This document shows, in pieces, positions 1 to 7,607 of a stretch of DNA of 17,154 nt. How positions within the stretch are numbered: position 1 is the first letter of the stretch; each line of letters starts with the position of its first letter. Position numbers and translations under genes: made by a program. Origin of the DNA: an uncultured Verrucomicrobiota bacterium (lineage in GTDB: Bacteria; Verrucomicrobiota; Kiritimatiellia; RFP12; UBA1067); NCBI GenBank assembly GCA_937901395.1, contig CALCDB010000169.1, positions 1 through 17,154 on the forward strand. Direction: 5' to 3'. The notes under the pieces were generated by a model, which was not told where the DNA came from, made no database searches, and was given only the letters and a program-made list of their open reading frames with translations.

Positions 1-2524
1 TGATGGAATCGGAATATGGGTTCACCTTATAACCCGCACCGCCAGAAACGATGCACGGGCTAACGAAATCGTCATTATGGAGATATGGACTATACGTGCT
101 CCACATCAAATCGCTATTTACCGCCTCGCCGAAGCTGGACGCGATATCCTTACGCTGACCAACCGCGGTTTCCGGATTGCGATAGTTGCCGGCGATATCG
201 GTGTAATTATTGCCATTGTTATAGAAGCTGGTGAGACGAGGCAAATTGCAAAGCTCGTAGAACGATTGCAAATAGCCCTGATCGGAAATGCTCATGAAGA
301 TATCGCCATCCTTGCCTTGCCCATTCCGTCCGCAAAGTTCAAGCCATTGACTCGCCGTATCGCAGGCGAACCAACTTTCCGACGCATGATTGTATCGTGG
401 GTCGCCCACCATCGCGGCCTTCGGGGTAAGCTCGACCGAGCCCTGCGTGGTTGGCTTCGCGAGCGCGATCTTATTGCCCTGAACGGAAAGAGTGCAATCA
501 AGTTGAAGGTTCGTCTTGAACTTCAGCAATGGGCTCCCTCTGCCGACGCCCAATACTTGCGCGAAGTTGGAATTGTTGATGTTATTGAAGGTCTTATCAT
601 CATCAAGGCAAGCTGGCGCCATATCGACTGTGGCGTTGGGGTTGGTAATTCCATCACCGCTACTATACTTCACTCTCGCCCACACCGCCACATTGAGATT
701 GAGCGTCAATTCCGCCGCGTTCCCGCTGCGCAACTTTTCCGCAAGGCCAGCGATCTCAACGGGCTTTCCATCGGCATCAAGCGGCTTGAAATCGCAAGTA
801 GCGTCAACGATGTTATTTAAAGAATTAGGATCCTTCGGCGAACCCTGGCTCTGCTTCCACTGATAAGTTACCGTGAAAAGCTTCACATCATTGGGCAAGG
901 AACCTGCATCCGTCAAAAGCGCTGGCGAATAGGTAAGCTTCGCATCCTGCTCTTCCACGATTTCGGTTGGCAAGGTTAAGGTCTTATCCTTCGCGAAAAG
1001 CACGCTATAAACGCCATCATTCTCCTTCGCCGAATCGAAGACCGATTTATCGCCACTACGCAACAGCTGATTCGCGCCCGAACCGACCCTAAGCCCCATC
1101 ACGCCCGTCGAAGCCGCATCGCGCGTGAAGAAGAACGCGAGGCGACCATCAAGCTTGAACTTATCCGAAAGCTCATCTTCGTGGCGGAATGGATATACGA
1201 GCCCGACATCAACCATCGTGTTCCTCAGCAAGTTCATGTTCTTGAGATGATAACTCACTACTCGCGTCACCGTCTGCTGTCCGGAATTGGGGTCGCCCTC
1301 CACCGATTCCGACTCCTGTTGCTCGACGATCTCCAAGGGTTGAGTCAATTGCACCGCTGGTTGTATGCTGCATATCATCGGAACTCTCTCGGCGGTAGGT
1401 ATCGCCAATGATACCGGTATCTTATCGGGGTCAAGATAATCGTATAGGGTAATGAAGCCAAGCGGACAGATGCACTTTTGTAGCCGTTCCGATATCTTCA
1501 TATCCCGCGAGCCCTGTCCCTTGATGATTTGCGCGAGATTCGGCGGATACGCCTCCAGAAAAGCGCTTTCGAAGGGCTGGTTCTCTTCTTTCGTGATATC
1601 AATTATCTCATAATTCTGATTGCCGCTACTACTATTATTGTTGTTCCTTACTTGCTTCTCATCTTGCGGAAACCATCCATCAGTGACGAAGGTCATCTTC
1701 GCAATCTGATTGGTTCCCGATCCAGAGGCCTCGTCGCAATAGAAATCTTCTTGTCCGCTTTGAACATACTTGTAGAAATAGCTCTTAAAATCCCCAATCG
1801 TGCTCGTTCCCATCGCCAAGTTCCAGTCCGCAAGCGAGACGAAGGGAACATCGTTTACATATTGAGAGATGAAGGTATCCCAACCCGAGGCGTTCGAGGC
1901 CGCGCTCGTATGATTGGCGTTCTCGAAGAGATACGAAAGCGACACGCGCTCGCCAGAATCGGAACTGCGCGCCTTATCGGCATACATCGCGTTGATATCG
2001 AAGTAGTCGGAAACATCGATCGCGCAGAATGCATAGCGCCCGGAATCAAAGCCCAGCGAATGCCAAGTTCCCGCATGAGAGTGGCGCGAATAGTAACGCG
2101 CCTCATTCACGAGCGGCGGCGGGATATATGCGAGCGCTTCGAGATTTAGAGTAGGCACCGTGCTACGCTGATTGAGCAAGTTGTAAGTAGAAGAGCCATT
2201 TCCGCTATATGAATTACCCATATATACGCGGCCGACCCAATTGTTGTAATTCGCCCCGTTCTTGGTATTAGAGCTATTACGGGTATTAGGAGAGCCAACT
2301 CCTGGGTGTGGCGCATTGCCTATCGCCGCGTCAATCTCGTCAATCGCTTCTGCGAGCGCCGCCTTTACCAACATTCGCGAAGCGACGCCCTGCCGCAGAT
2401 AGGAACTCGGCAAACGCGAAGAACGCATATACGCGGAAAACGCCACCGCCGACACTACCATGAATGCGACCAGGCCAAGCACAATCAAGAGTGCCGAACC
2501 CCGTTTGGAAGATACCGGCATCAT
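1..2524 (-). CDS. Giant GspK/PilX-like prepilin-related protein, Verru_Chthon cassette A-like (C-terminus cut by window edge)
   Basis: An open frame runs from the ATG at 2524 to base 1 without a stop (841 codons visible), so the C-terminus is outside the window. The N-terminus has a short basic stretch (SSKRG) followed at once by a roughly 23-residue hydrophobic segment, SALLIVLGLVAF and onward. This looks like the prepilin-like start of GspK or PilX, which lack Glu at position +5. The rest is a large, probably extracytoplasmic region rich in Asn, Ser and Asp, including a GDPRYNH motif near residue 706. GspK proteins are usually about 320 aa, so this one is far larger. Size, N-terminus and position after H-, I- and J-like prepilins recall protein A of the Verru_Chthon cassette, a family of unknown function. 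The start overlaps the upstream stop as ATGA. The family call is from memory; the reading frame itself is certain. Confidence 0.75.
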   Translation of the reverse strand, partial: MMPVSSKRGSALLIVLGLVAFMVVSAVAFSAYMRSSRLPSSYLRQGVASRMLVKAALAEAIDEIDAAIGNAPHPGVGSPNTRNSSNTKNGANYNNWVGRVYMGNSYSGNGSSTYNLLNQRSTVPTLNLEALAYIPPPLVNEARYYSRHSHAGTWHSLGFDSGRYAFCAIDVSDYFDINAMYADKARSSDSGERVSLSYLFENANHTSAASNASGWDTFISQYVNDVPFVSLADWNLAMGTSTIGDFKSYFYKYVQSGQEDFYCDEASGSGTNQIAKMTFVTDGWFPQDEKQVRNNNNSSSGNQNYEIIDITKEENQPFESAFLEAYPPNLAQIIKGQGSRDMKISERLQKCICPLGFITLYDYLDPDKIPVSLAIPTAERVPMICSIQPAVQLTQPLEIVEQQESESVEGDPNSGQQTVTRVVSYHLKNMNLLRNTMVDVGLVYPFRHEDELSDKFKLDGRLAFFFTRDAASTGVMGLRVGSGANQLLRSGDKSVFDSAKENDGVYSVLFAKDKTLTLPTEIVEEQDAKLTYSPALLTDAGSLPNDVKLFTVTYQWKQSQGSPKDPNSLNNIVDATCDFKPLDADGKPVEIAGLAEKLRSGNAAELTLNLNVAVWARVKYSSGDGITNPNATVDMAPACLDDDKTFNNINNSNFAQVLGVGRGSPLLKFKTNLQLDCTLSVQGNKIALAKPTTQGSVELTPKAAMVGDPRYNHASESWFACDTASQWLELCGRNGQGKDGDIFMSISDQGYLQSFYELCNLPRLTSFYNNGNNYTDIAGNYRNPETAVGQRKDIASSFGEAVNSDLMWSTYSPYLHNDDFVSPCIVSGGAGYKVNPYSDSI

Positions 2525-3024
2525 TTACCTCCTCCCCCGATGAGTTCGCGCTCACCATCGCCAAGACGATAGAAATTCGGTAAGCAATAACTGGTGCTCA
2601 TATTACCGGCCGCCGTCGAAATCTTAACCGAAGTTCCACCCTCGCGAATCGTTACCTTATACGGCGTTCCCCATGGGTCCAACATCTTTCCGCCGCCTTG
2701 CAATGCTGCCACGAGCAACACTGGTATCTGCCCGCCGGTATCGGTGCTCTCACCATGACCAAGCAAAAAACCGATTGAGCTGGAATCCGCATCCTGCCGC
2801 TCCATCGCTGGCAATTTGTAATTCCCGCCACGCGCAAAATTCTCATACCCGAGAATCGCCTGGGTTATTACCTTCACATCGTTCGTCGCCCGCTGAATGC
2901 GCGCACGCTTCGATGATGCGGTCGCCGCAGTCACCATCGCGCCCATGAGGAGAGCGATCATGCCCACCACCACCATCAGCTCTACCAATGTAAAGCCCTT
3001 ATGCTTACCATTCATTTGGATCAT
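2521..3024 (-). CDS. GspG-like pseudopilin (prepilin-type N-terminal cleavage)
   Basis: This 167-aa protein has a class III leader ending HKG, with cleavage expected before FTLVELMVVV. The conserved Glu is at +5, and the hydrophobic helix covers about residues 11-33. DPWGTPY at residues 116-122 is the hallmark of GspG-type major pseudopilins, in which this region contributes to the C-terminal beta sheet. A prepilin peptidase should cleave it and it should join a periplasmic pseudopilus. The start at 3024 is preferred over the ATG at 3015 because GGAG lies 8 nt upstream of 3024; this gives a 20-nt overlap with the preceding gene. It sits between the GspJ-like gene and the giant GspK-like gene, whereas in classical T2SS operons GspG comes first. 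Prepilin status is sure. The GspG label is good, but paralogues could share the motif. Confidence 0.85.
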   Translation of the reverse strand: MIQMNGKHKGFTLVELMVVVGMIALLMGAMVTAATASSKRARIQRATNDVKVITQAILGYENFARGGNYKLPAMERQDADSSSIGFLLGHGESTDTGGQIPVLLVAALQGGGKMLDPWGTPYKVTIREGGTSVKISTAAGNMSTSYCLPNFYRLGDGERELIGGGGK

Positions 3025-3487
3025 CAGGAAAACTCCAAATATCGTCCCATGTATCGAATTCCTTGTCAGGACCAGCGCTCATTACGTTGACCGTGTAATT
3101 CCTAAGCGAGGTTCCGCCCTTCGCGCTGCCAACCGATATCGGGCTTATTTCGTTGGGACGCGAATTCTCGCTCATCTCTTTGATAAGCACATTCTTCGGT
3201 CCATCGCTCTGCTCGCTACCGAGATTGCACGCGCGCTCCCGCAAAGTGCCGTCCGCTTTCCATGGACTTAATAGAAAATGCATACGATTGTTCGCCACGA
3301 ATGCATTATCTGCCTGTTCCCTTACGATGGCGATGTTCTCGCGTGCATCATCAAGATCCACCGTCAATGCCACGCCTGTGCGCCAGGCGATGGACGATTG
3401 ATTGAAAATCATCGTCAAGATCGTTACTAGCATTCCCAATAATAGGGAAGCCACCAACAACTCGATTATGGTAAAGCCCTTTCTCAT
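3005..3487 (-). CDS. GspJ-like minor pseudopilin (Verru_Chthon cassette C-like)
   Basis: This 160-aa protein starts MRKGFTIIELL, a class III prepilin leader cut between Gly and Phe with Glu at +5. The open frame reaches 45 codons further upstream, but that stretch lies inside the preceding gene. The ATG at 3487 forms an ATGA overlap with its stop, which fixes the start. After the helix comes IFNQSSIAWR, which resembles the NQ-(T/S)-S-x-x-W pattern I recall from GspJ-like protein C of the Verru_Chthon cassette. Near the C-terminus is SAGPDKEFDTWDDI, a motif seen in many secreted pseudopilins of this phylum. Expected role: minor pseudopilin at the tip complex with the H-, I- and K-like neighbours. 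The prepilin call is firm; the subfamily rests on the helix-proximal motif and gene order. Confidence 0.8.
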   Translation of the reverse strand: MRKGFTIIELLVASLLLGMLVTILTMIFNQSSIAWRTGVALTVDLDDARENIAIVREQADNAFVANNRMHFLLSPWKADGTLRERACNLGSEQSDGPKNVLIKEMSENSRPNEISPISVGSAKGGTSLRNYTVNVMSAGPDKEFDTWDDIWSFPDDPNEW

Positions 3488-4008
3488 TGATCGATTATCC
3501 CCTGAAATCTGACTTCGGTATAATAAAGCGGCATCGCCAAAAGCTGATTCTTGTTCTTTGTCGCCCTGAAGCCAATGCGCACAATCGGCGATTCTGGATC
3601 GTGCAAGACCACAAGGCCACACTTCATCGTGCCATCATCGCTTGGAGCACCAAACGATACCGCATTCCCTTGCGCACAGCCGGAATAGGCCGACATCGCC
3701 GCCGCATATTGCGCCTTGCCATCTGGGTCGCGGCTGATGTTGCCATTGTTATCAAGGTAACTGCCCCAACCATCATCATTCGGGAAGCTCCTTACGTTCT
3801 TGAATACGCTCCACCTCAAATTCGTTGCGCTAATCGCCGTCACCAATGGGCTTACATACGCATCGGCCAGCGCCGCCGACGCAACATCCTCGCGGCTTTG
3901 CGTGCTCTCGCGAAAACCAAATGCATAAAGACCTACGATCGAAAGGACTCCCCCCGCCATGATCAGCATCGCGAGATTGACTTCAATTAATGTAAATGCC
4001 TTTTTCAT
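3484..4008 (-). CDS. GspI/PilV-like minor pseudopilin (Verru_Chthon cassette B-like)
   Basis: This 174-aa protein begins MKKAFTLIEVNLAMLIMAGG. The peptidase site would be Ala-Phe, since Ala replaces the usual Gly at -1, and Glu is at +5. The following Val and the helix ending in VGLYAFG are typical of the GspI/PilV type. The C-terminal part ends with a strand-rich PLYYTEVRFQG stretch. It starts 2 nt after the stop of the GspH-like gene and has no strong Shine-Dalgarno, so translational coupling is likely. GspI normally nucleates the I-J-K tip complex, and the J-like and K-like genes lie directly downstream. The Ala at -1 is shared with the upstream GspH-like protein. Alternative: a PilV-type minor pilin of a type IV pilus. 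Confidence 0.82.
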   Translation of the reverse strand: MKKAFTLIEVNLAMLIMAGGVLSIVGLYAFGFRESTQSREDVASAALADAYVSPLVTAISATNLRWSVFKNVRSFPNDDGWGSYLDNNGNISRDPDGKAQYAAAMSAYSGCAQGNAVSFGAPSDDGTMKCGLVVLHDPESPIVRIGFRATKNKNQLLAMPLYYTEVRFQGIIDQ

Positions 4009-4010
4009 AA

Positions 4011-4886
4011 TTATTTCAAACTCTGCGCGGGATTATCAGTTGACGATACCTTTTGGGCGGATAGCATGCCGTCTTGCCCAGGCCGCAACGCATAGACATC
4101 CACCGTCTGCGCCGAAGAACTATCCGGCTTATACACTACCTTGCGCTCGCCTTGTATCGGATCTCGGGCGTTCGTCGAATATTGACTGCCGAAGATAAAA
4201 CCATGCGGCAACTCGATTTGCTGGAACTCGAACCCATACGCACTGCCAATCTTCCAACTTTTCGCATTCCCCTGACTCTTCACACAATAACCATATTGGA
4301 TAATTGAACCGACATTCTCCTGCGAAGAATTCGGCGATTGAGAAGACGTGTTTCCGGTTACCGGACTATGCGTAACAAAGCGTTCAGTTGCGTAACCATG
4401 CGTATCACGCGTACGGGGAGTGGCGAAAATCACCGAATAACTCATCTGATCGTTACCCTCCATCTGATAAAGGCGCGCTTCCGAATCGTTATTGGGATTT
4501 TCGGCATACTCGATATTGCTGTTTTGATCGTAGTCAAACTGCTCCAAATCGCCAAACTCATCTATCAGCAACTGCTTGCCTTCCAATGATGATAGCGCGG
4601 AAATCCGCCCTCTGCGACGCACCGCCACCGCCCTACCAACGACGACCTCATTCGCGTCTTCACTACGCGATTTAAGCGTCTCATTCCAGAAATACACCTC
4701 CACTGGCGTGCGGTCGATTTGCGCTCGCTGATATGCGCTACGGATGAACTGGTTCGCATTATCCATCACGCCGCGCTCCGCCATACCGCGCTGTAATTGA
4801 CGATACCCACCAACGGCTGCCGTCCCCATAATGCCCATAATGGCCATTACTACCAATAATTCCAGAAGTGTAAATGCTCTTTTCAT
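4011..4886 (-). CDS. GspH-like minor pseudopilin (Verru_Chthon cassette D-like)
   Basis: This 291-aa protein begins MKRAFTLLELLVVMAIMGI, a class III leader with Ala rather than Gly before Phe and Glu at +5. The next block, NANQFIRSAYQRAQIDRTPVEVYF minus its ends, matches the GspH/FimT logic of a long helix with (A/S)-x-x-x-A followed by a T/R-P-V-E-V strand. Verru_Chthon cassette protein D, as I recall it, has the same 'ARQ-A-..-N-RPVEVRF' layout. The protein is longer than most GspH (about 170 aa); the extra length is a low-complexity Asn/Ser/Gln region around residues 180-200. It overlaps the upstream gene by one base (TAATG), so the two are translationally coupled. Likely a minor pseudopilin. 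Confidence 0.83.
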   Translation of the reverse strand: MKRAFTLLELLVVMAIMGIMGTAAVGGYRQLQRGMAERGVMDNANQFIRSAYQRAQIDRTPVEVYFWNETLKSRSEDANEVVVGRAVAVRRRGRISALSSLEGKQLLIDEFGDLEQFDYDQNSNIEYAENPNNDSEARLYQMEGNDQMSYSVIFATPRTRDTHGYATERFVTHSPVTGNTSSQSPNSSQENVGSIIQYGYCVKSQGNAKSWKIGSAYGFEFQQIELPHGFIFGSQYSTNARDPIQGERKVVYKPDSSSAQTVDVYALRPGQDGMLSAQKVSSTDNPAQSLK

Positions 4887-5440
4887 TACTGTTGCATCAC
4901 CGAAATGTAGTCCCCAGGAACGGAATACGTCATCTTAAATCGACGAAACCACCCATGTTCCTTTTCTGGATAGCCGAAATACATCTGATTTACGCGAATG
5001 CGATTCTTGTGGTTCTTCGTTCCCTTGATCGCCTCCATGAAATCAAGCCCGTATGCGGGCCTACCATCGTTCTCGCCAGGCAAGTCAGAAACGAACAACC
5101 CCGAAACATCCATTACCGGGCTCCCCTCCTTGGTCGCCATCACGAGCGCCTTTACGCATTCCCTTACTTCGCTGGCGGTAAGCACGTGAATATCATAATC
5201 GGTAGTGCCGTTGTATCCCTCGTTGTTCATGCCCGCATTGTTGAAATCGACCGGCCACTTCTCTTTCTGCGCATAATATGTGGAAAGCCCCGCCTTCACC
5301 AAATTGCAAAGCGATTCCGCCTTTCTTACTCGCGACATCTTTATCGCCGAGCTCGAAGCGGTCGTAACGATGCCCAATAGGATGCCAATGATCCCAATGA
5401 CCATCATTAACTCGATAATTGTAAAGCCCTTCCTCTTCAT
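4886..5440 (-). CDS. Prepilin-type pseudopilin of unassigned subfamily
   Basis: This 184-aa protein starts MKRKGFTIIELMMVIGIIG. The frame is open for 24 more codons upstream, but those lie in the preceding gene. The ATG at 5440 makes an ATGA overlap with that gene's stop and has GAGAGG 5 nt upstream, so it is the start. The leader KRKG/F and Glu +5 mark a class III prepilin. After the helix is a Ser/Arg/Lys-rich turn (SSAIKMSRVRKAESLCNLVKAGL), as in GspG-like proteins where the helix continues into the globular domain. The globular part carries no DPWG motif and I cannot place it in a named subfamily. It is the third of three extra prepilins that precede the H-I-J-G-K set. Confidence 0.8.
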   Translation of the reverse strand: MKRKGFTIIELMMVIGIIGILLGIVTTASSSAIKMSRVRKAESLCNLVKAGLSTYYAQKEKWPVDFNNAGMNNEGYNGTTDYDIHVLTASEVRECVKALVMATKEGSPVMDVSGLFVSDLPGENDGRPAYGLDFMEAIKGTKNHKNRIRVNQMYFGYPEKEHGWFRRFKMTYSVPGDYISVMQQ

Positions 5441-6084
5441 TGTACCTCTCGCGTATCTCCGTATGACCACGAATAGATATCGTTTCTGCGAATGCCAATT
5501 GAATACTTCCACGGCTGACCATTGTTACTGCCGTTCTTATCCACACACCATACCGCGGCATTCCCCTTTGCTCGCAATGGTACGCTCTCTCCGCCTACAA
5601 CTGGCGCTTCATTATCTATGAGTTTACCATCGCCATTCAAGTCCAACGCAAAATGAAGGGTATGCTCCTTTACGGTGTGATTGCCAACCTTGATCGCGCT
5701 CGCGGAACTCGCGCTTCTCCCCGCGCGCTTAATCGCCGCCGTCGCCCAAGGCGTAACGACGCCAAACCTATCCAAGCCATCCAGCCGAACATTATCGCCC
5801 GAGCCGGAAGTGGTGAGCGACATATACTTGGCAATCGACAACGCCGCGTTCTCATCCAATAGCCCTTCGCCTCTCGCGGCGTTTATCAACCTCGTTGGCC
5901 AACAGCCATCTTGTTGAAAGAGCGCCGCCAAGGCATCGCGCGCCTGCGTCACAATCGCATGCGCACGTTTACGATCCGTCTTAGCCGTTATCTTCGAATA
6001 TGCGGCAATGGAAGTTCCAACCAAGATCATGAGGATTCCCACCACGACCAACATCTCGATTAACGTAAAACCTTTTCTTTTCAT
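5437..6084 (-). CDS. Prepilin-type pseudopilin, weakly GspG-like
   Basis: This 215-aa protein begins MKRKGFTLIEMLVVVGIL with a standard class III leader and Glu +5. The helix is followed by KRAHAIVTQARDALAALFQQDGCWP, the alpha-1 extension typical of GspG-like pseudopilins, where a Trp-Pro marks the turn. DRFGVVTPW may correspond to the DPWG region of GspG. LDLNGDGKLIDNEAP (about residues 150-165) has the spacing of acidic residues seen in calcium-binding DxNxDG loops; calcium stabilises GspG in some species, but this is only a resemblance. It starts 2 nt after the preceding gene and overlaps the next by 4 nt. The exact subfamily is uncertain. Confidence 0.8.
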   Translation of the reverse strand: MKRKGFTLIEMLVVVGILMILVGTSIAAYSKITAKTDRKRAHAIVTQARDALAALFQQDGCWPTRLINAARGEGLLDENAALSIAKYMSLTTSGSGDNVRLDGLDRFGVVTPWATAAIKRAGRSASSASAIKVGNHTVKEHTLHFALDLNGDGKLIDNEAPVVGGESVPLRAKGNAAVWCVDKNGSNNGQPWKYSIGIRRNDIYSWSYGDTREVQ

Positions 6085-6086
6085 AA

Positions 6087-7280
6087 TTAGTTACTCATGT
6101 GTATGATATCATCTGAAATCCACTTGCCTATGCACTCGTTCGCCTGTTGCGGATTCTCGATGTTCTTGCGATCTATCCACGGCGGGAATGTTCTGCCATT
6201 GGGCCCTGCACTCCAAAGTACATACGATTGGAATGGTGGCGGCGAATAATAATAGAACTCATTCCACCAGCCATCATATACCGTAATTCCATCCAAGACA
6301 TACGGCTCTCCGCTGCCATTCTCGCCAGTCGTGAAGATTTCAATGTTGGGATTATCCGCATTCAATGGCCCAACATAGCCATCGCCAATGCTTATGCCGA
6401 AGAACTTGGTCGTGTAATTAACCGAGCATATCCCCTCCAAATTCGGCATCCATCTCGCGCATACCGCCTGCGAGGGAATGTTCGCCAAGGTTGCCAAATC
6501 ACGGTTCGAAGTGGAAGTCGAATTACGCCACACGTCCGACCAATTCATATGAGTGCCATTGAATGGATTGCTCGGCTCGGAATTGTTGTCAGTCCATTGG
6601 CGACATTGCATCAACTTGGTGCTACTCTGACTGCTGAAACCAAGCATGAACAGATAACGCGGCAACAAAAAGCTCATCAACCCGAACTTGAACGCCTTGG
6701 AATGGCTATCGGAGAGATTGGCGTTGATATCAAGATTGGCGAGCGCGTTGCCGGAATTTGAGTTCAAACTCGTGAATGAACGTATCAAGCGTTCCTTCGT
6801 CTCCGGTGGATCCCAAAAGCCCTTGTAATGCGCCTCACCGGAAGATGCCTTGCGCTTTAACTGCTCCGCGATTGAAACGACCGTGTTCTCCATCGCATCG
6901 GAAAATGGGAATCGGCAATCTACCGGTTGAGCCCTACACGCCGCCTGCACCTGCCGCCAAGCCCTGGTCTCCGCCTGTTCGCCAATGCTGTTCCAACTCC
7001 AAATCGAGCGATTCTCGTTGCCATCGGAGGTCTGCCCGCCGTAGGTATCGTCAACCGCGCGATAGATATTACGGCTCGAATGCAAAGGCACTGGCGGATA
7101 ACTGCCAAAGGCCGCATAATAGCCAGAAAGACAATTCTCCAATCGCTGCATACGCGCAATCGTCCTATTGCGCTTTTCTTGCTCATCGCCGATTGAGGAA
7201 AGCCTAAACACAATCGTCATTAGGGTGACCAGCACCACTACCACGACCAGCATCTCGACTAATGTGAAGCCCTTTTTCAT
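6087..7280 (-). CDS. Large prepilin-type protein (397 aa)
   Basis: The protein begins MKKGFTLVEMLVVVVVLVTL, a clear class III prepilin leader with Glu +5. It then extends to 397 aa, more than twice the length of common pseudopilins. After the helix comes RMQRLENCLSGYYAAFGSYPP, a GspG-like alpha-1 region with the SYPP turn. The middle is rich in Asn and Ser, and contains several Cys residues that could form disulfides. The C-terminal part has YYYSPPPFQSYVLWSAGPNG, followed by a WISDDI ending. I recognise the SAGPNG/DDI pattern as recurrent in prepilins of Verrucomicrobiota-like bacteria. It is the first prepilin gene after gspF, 3 nt downstream of the gspF stop. Function beyond pseudopilus membership is unknown. 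Confidence 0.82.
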   Translation of the reverse strand: MKKGFTLVEMLVVVVVLVTLMTIVFRLSSIGDEQEKRNRTIARMQRLENCLSGYYAAFGSYPPVPLHSSRNIYRAVDDTYGGQTSDGNENRSIWSWNSIGEQAETRAWRQVQAACRAQPVDCRFPFSDAMENTVVSIAEQLKRKASSGEAHYKGFWDPPETKERLIRSFTSLNSNSGNALANLDINANLSDSHSKAFKFGLMSFLLPRYLFMLGFSSQSSTKLMQCRQWTDNNSEPSNPFNGTHMNWSDVWRNSTSTSNRDLATLANIPSQAVCARWMPNLEGICSVNYTTKFFGISIGDGYVGPLNADNPNIEIFTTGENGSGEPYVLDGITVYDGWWNEFYYYSPPPFQSYVLWSAGPNGRTFPPWIDRKNIENPQQANECIGKWISDDIIHMSN

Positions 7281-7283
7281 CTT

Positions 7284-7607
7284 TTAGCCAGCTCCTCCGC
7301 CTGATACCGTGCCGATAATCTTAACCATCGGCAAGAACATCGCGACTACGATGGTGCCAACCACGAGCGCGAGCACGATGATGAGCGCCGGTTCAATCGC
7401 TGCGGTCATACCCGCAACCGCGTTATCGACCTCGTCATCATACGTATTGGCGATTCGCGTAAGCATATCGGCCAACGCGCCCGTCTCTTCGCCAACTTCC
7501 ACCATCGAAACTACCATAGGCGGGAATACCTTGCACTGCGAAAGCGGCTGAGTCATCGATTCGCCTTCCTTTACCGAATCGTGCACCGCCTGGATTGAAT
7601 TCGACAA
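7284..7607 (-). CDS. gspF: GspF/PilC inner-membrane platform protein, C-terminal fragment after a frameshift
   Basis: This frame continues the GspF-type protein that starts at 8596. Reading the frame back from the ATG at 7607 gives D-T-T-G-N-R-V-L immediately upstream, as expected after the GVPILQSLTI of the first fragment, so homology runs to about 7628. The fragment holds the second half of the second T2SSF domain: MVEVGEETGALADML mirrors the MVKAGEAGGVL motif of domain one, and the last hydrophobic helix (ALIIVLALVVGTIVVAMFLPMV) anchors the C-terminus. The ATG at 7607 is just a convenient start within the frame. Whether any protein is made from it separately is doubtful. It ends 3 nt before the 397-aa prepilin gene. 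Confidence 0.75.
   Translation of the reverse strand: MSNSIQAVHDSVKEGESMTQPLSQCKVFPPMVVSMVEVGEETGALADMLTRIANTYDDEVDNAVAGMTAAIEPALIIVLALVVGTIVVAMFLPMVKIIGTVSGGGAG

Noticed and set aside
77..820. Long plus-strand open frame (247 aa) and others over the prepilin genes
   Set aside because: It lies opposite the giant prepilin-like gene, has no recognisable domain, and arises from the GC-skewed codon use of the minus-strand genes. No promoter or ribosome site supports it.
3488..3622. Extended start of the GspJ-like prepilin
   Set aside because: An extra 45 residues before the class III leader would put it out of place for prepilin peptidase; the ATGA junction at 3487 is the coherent start.
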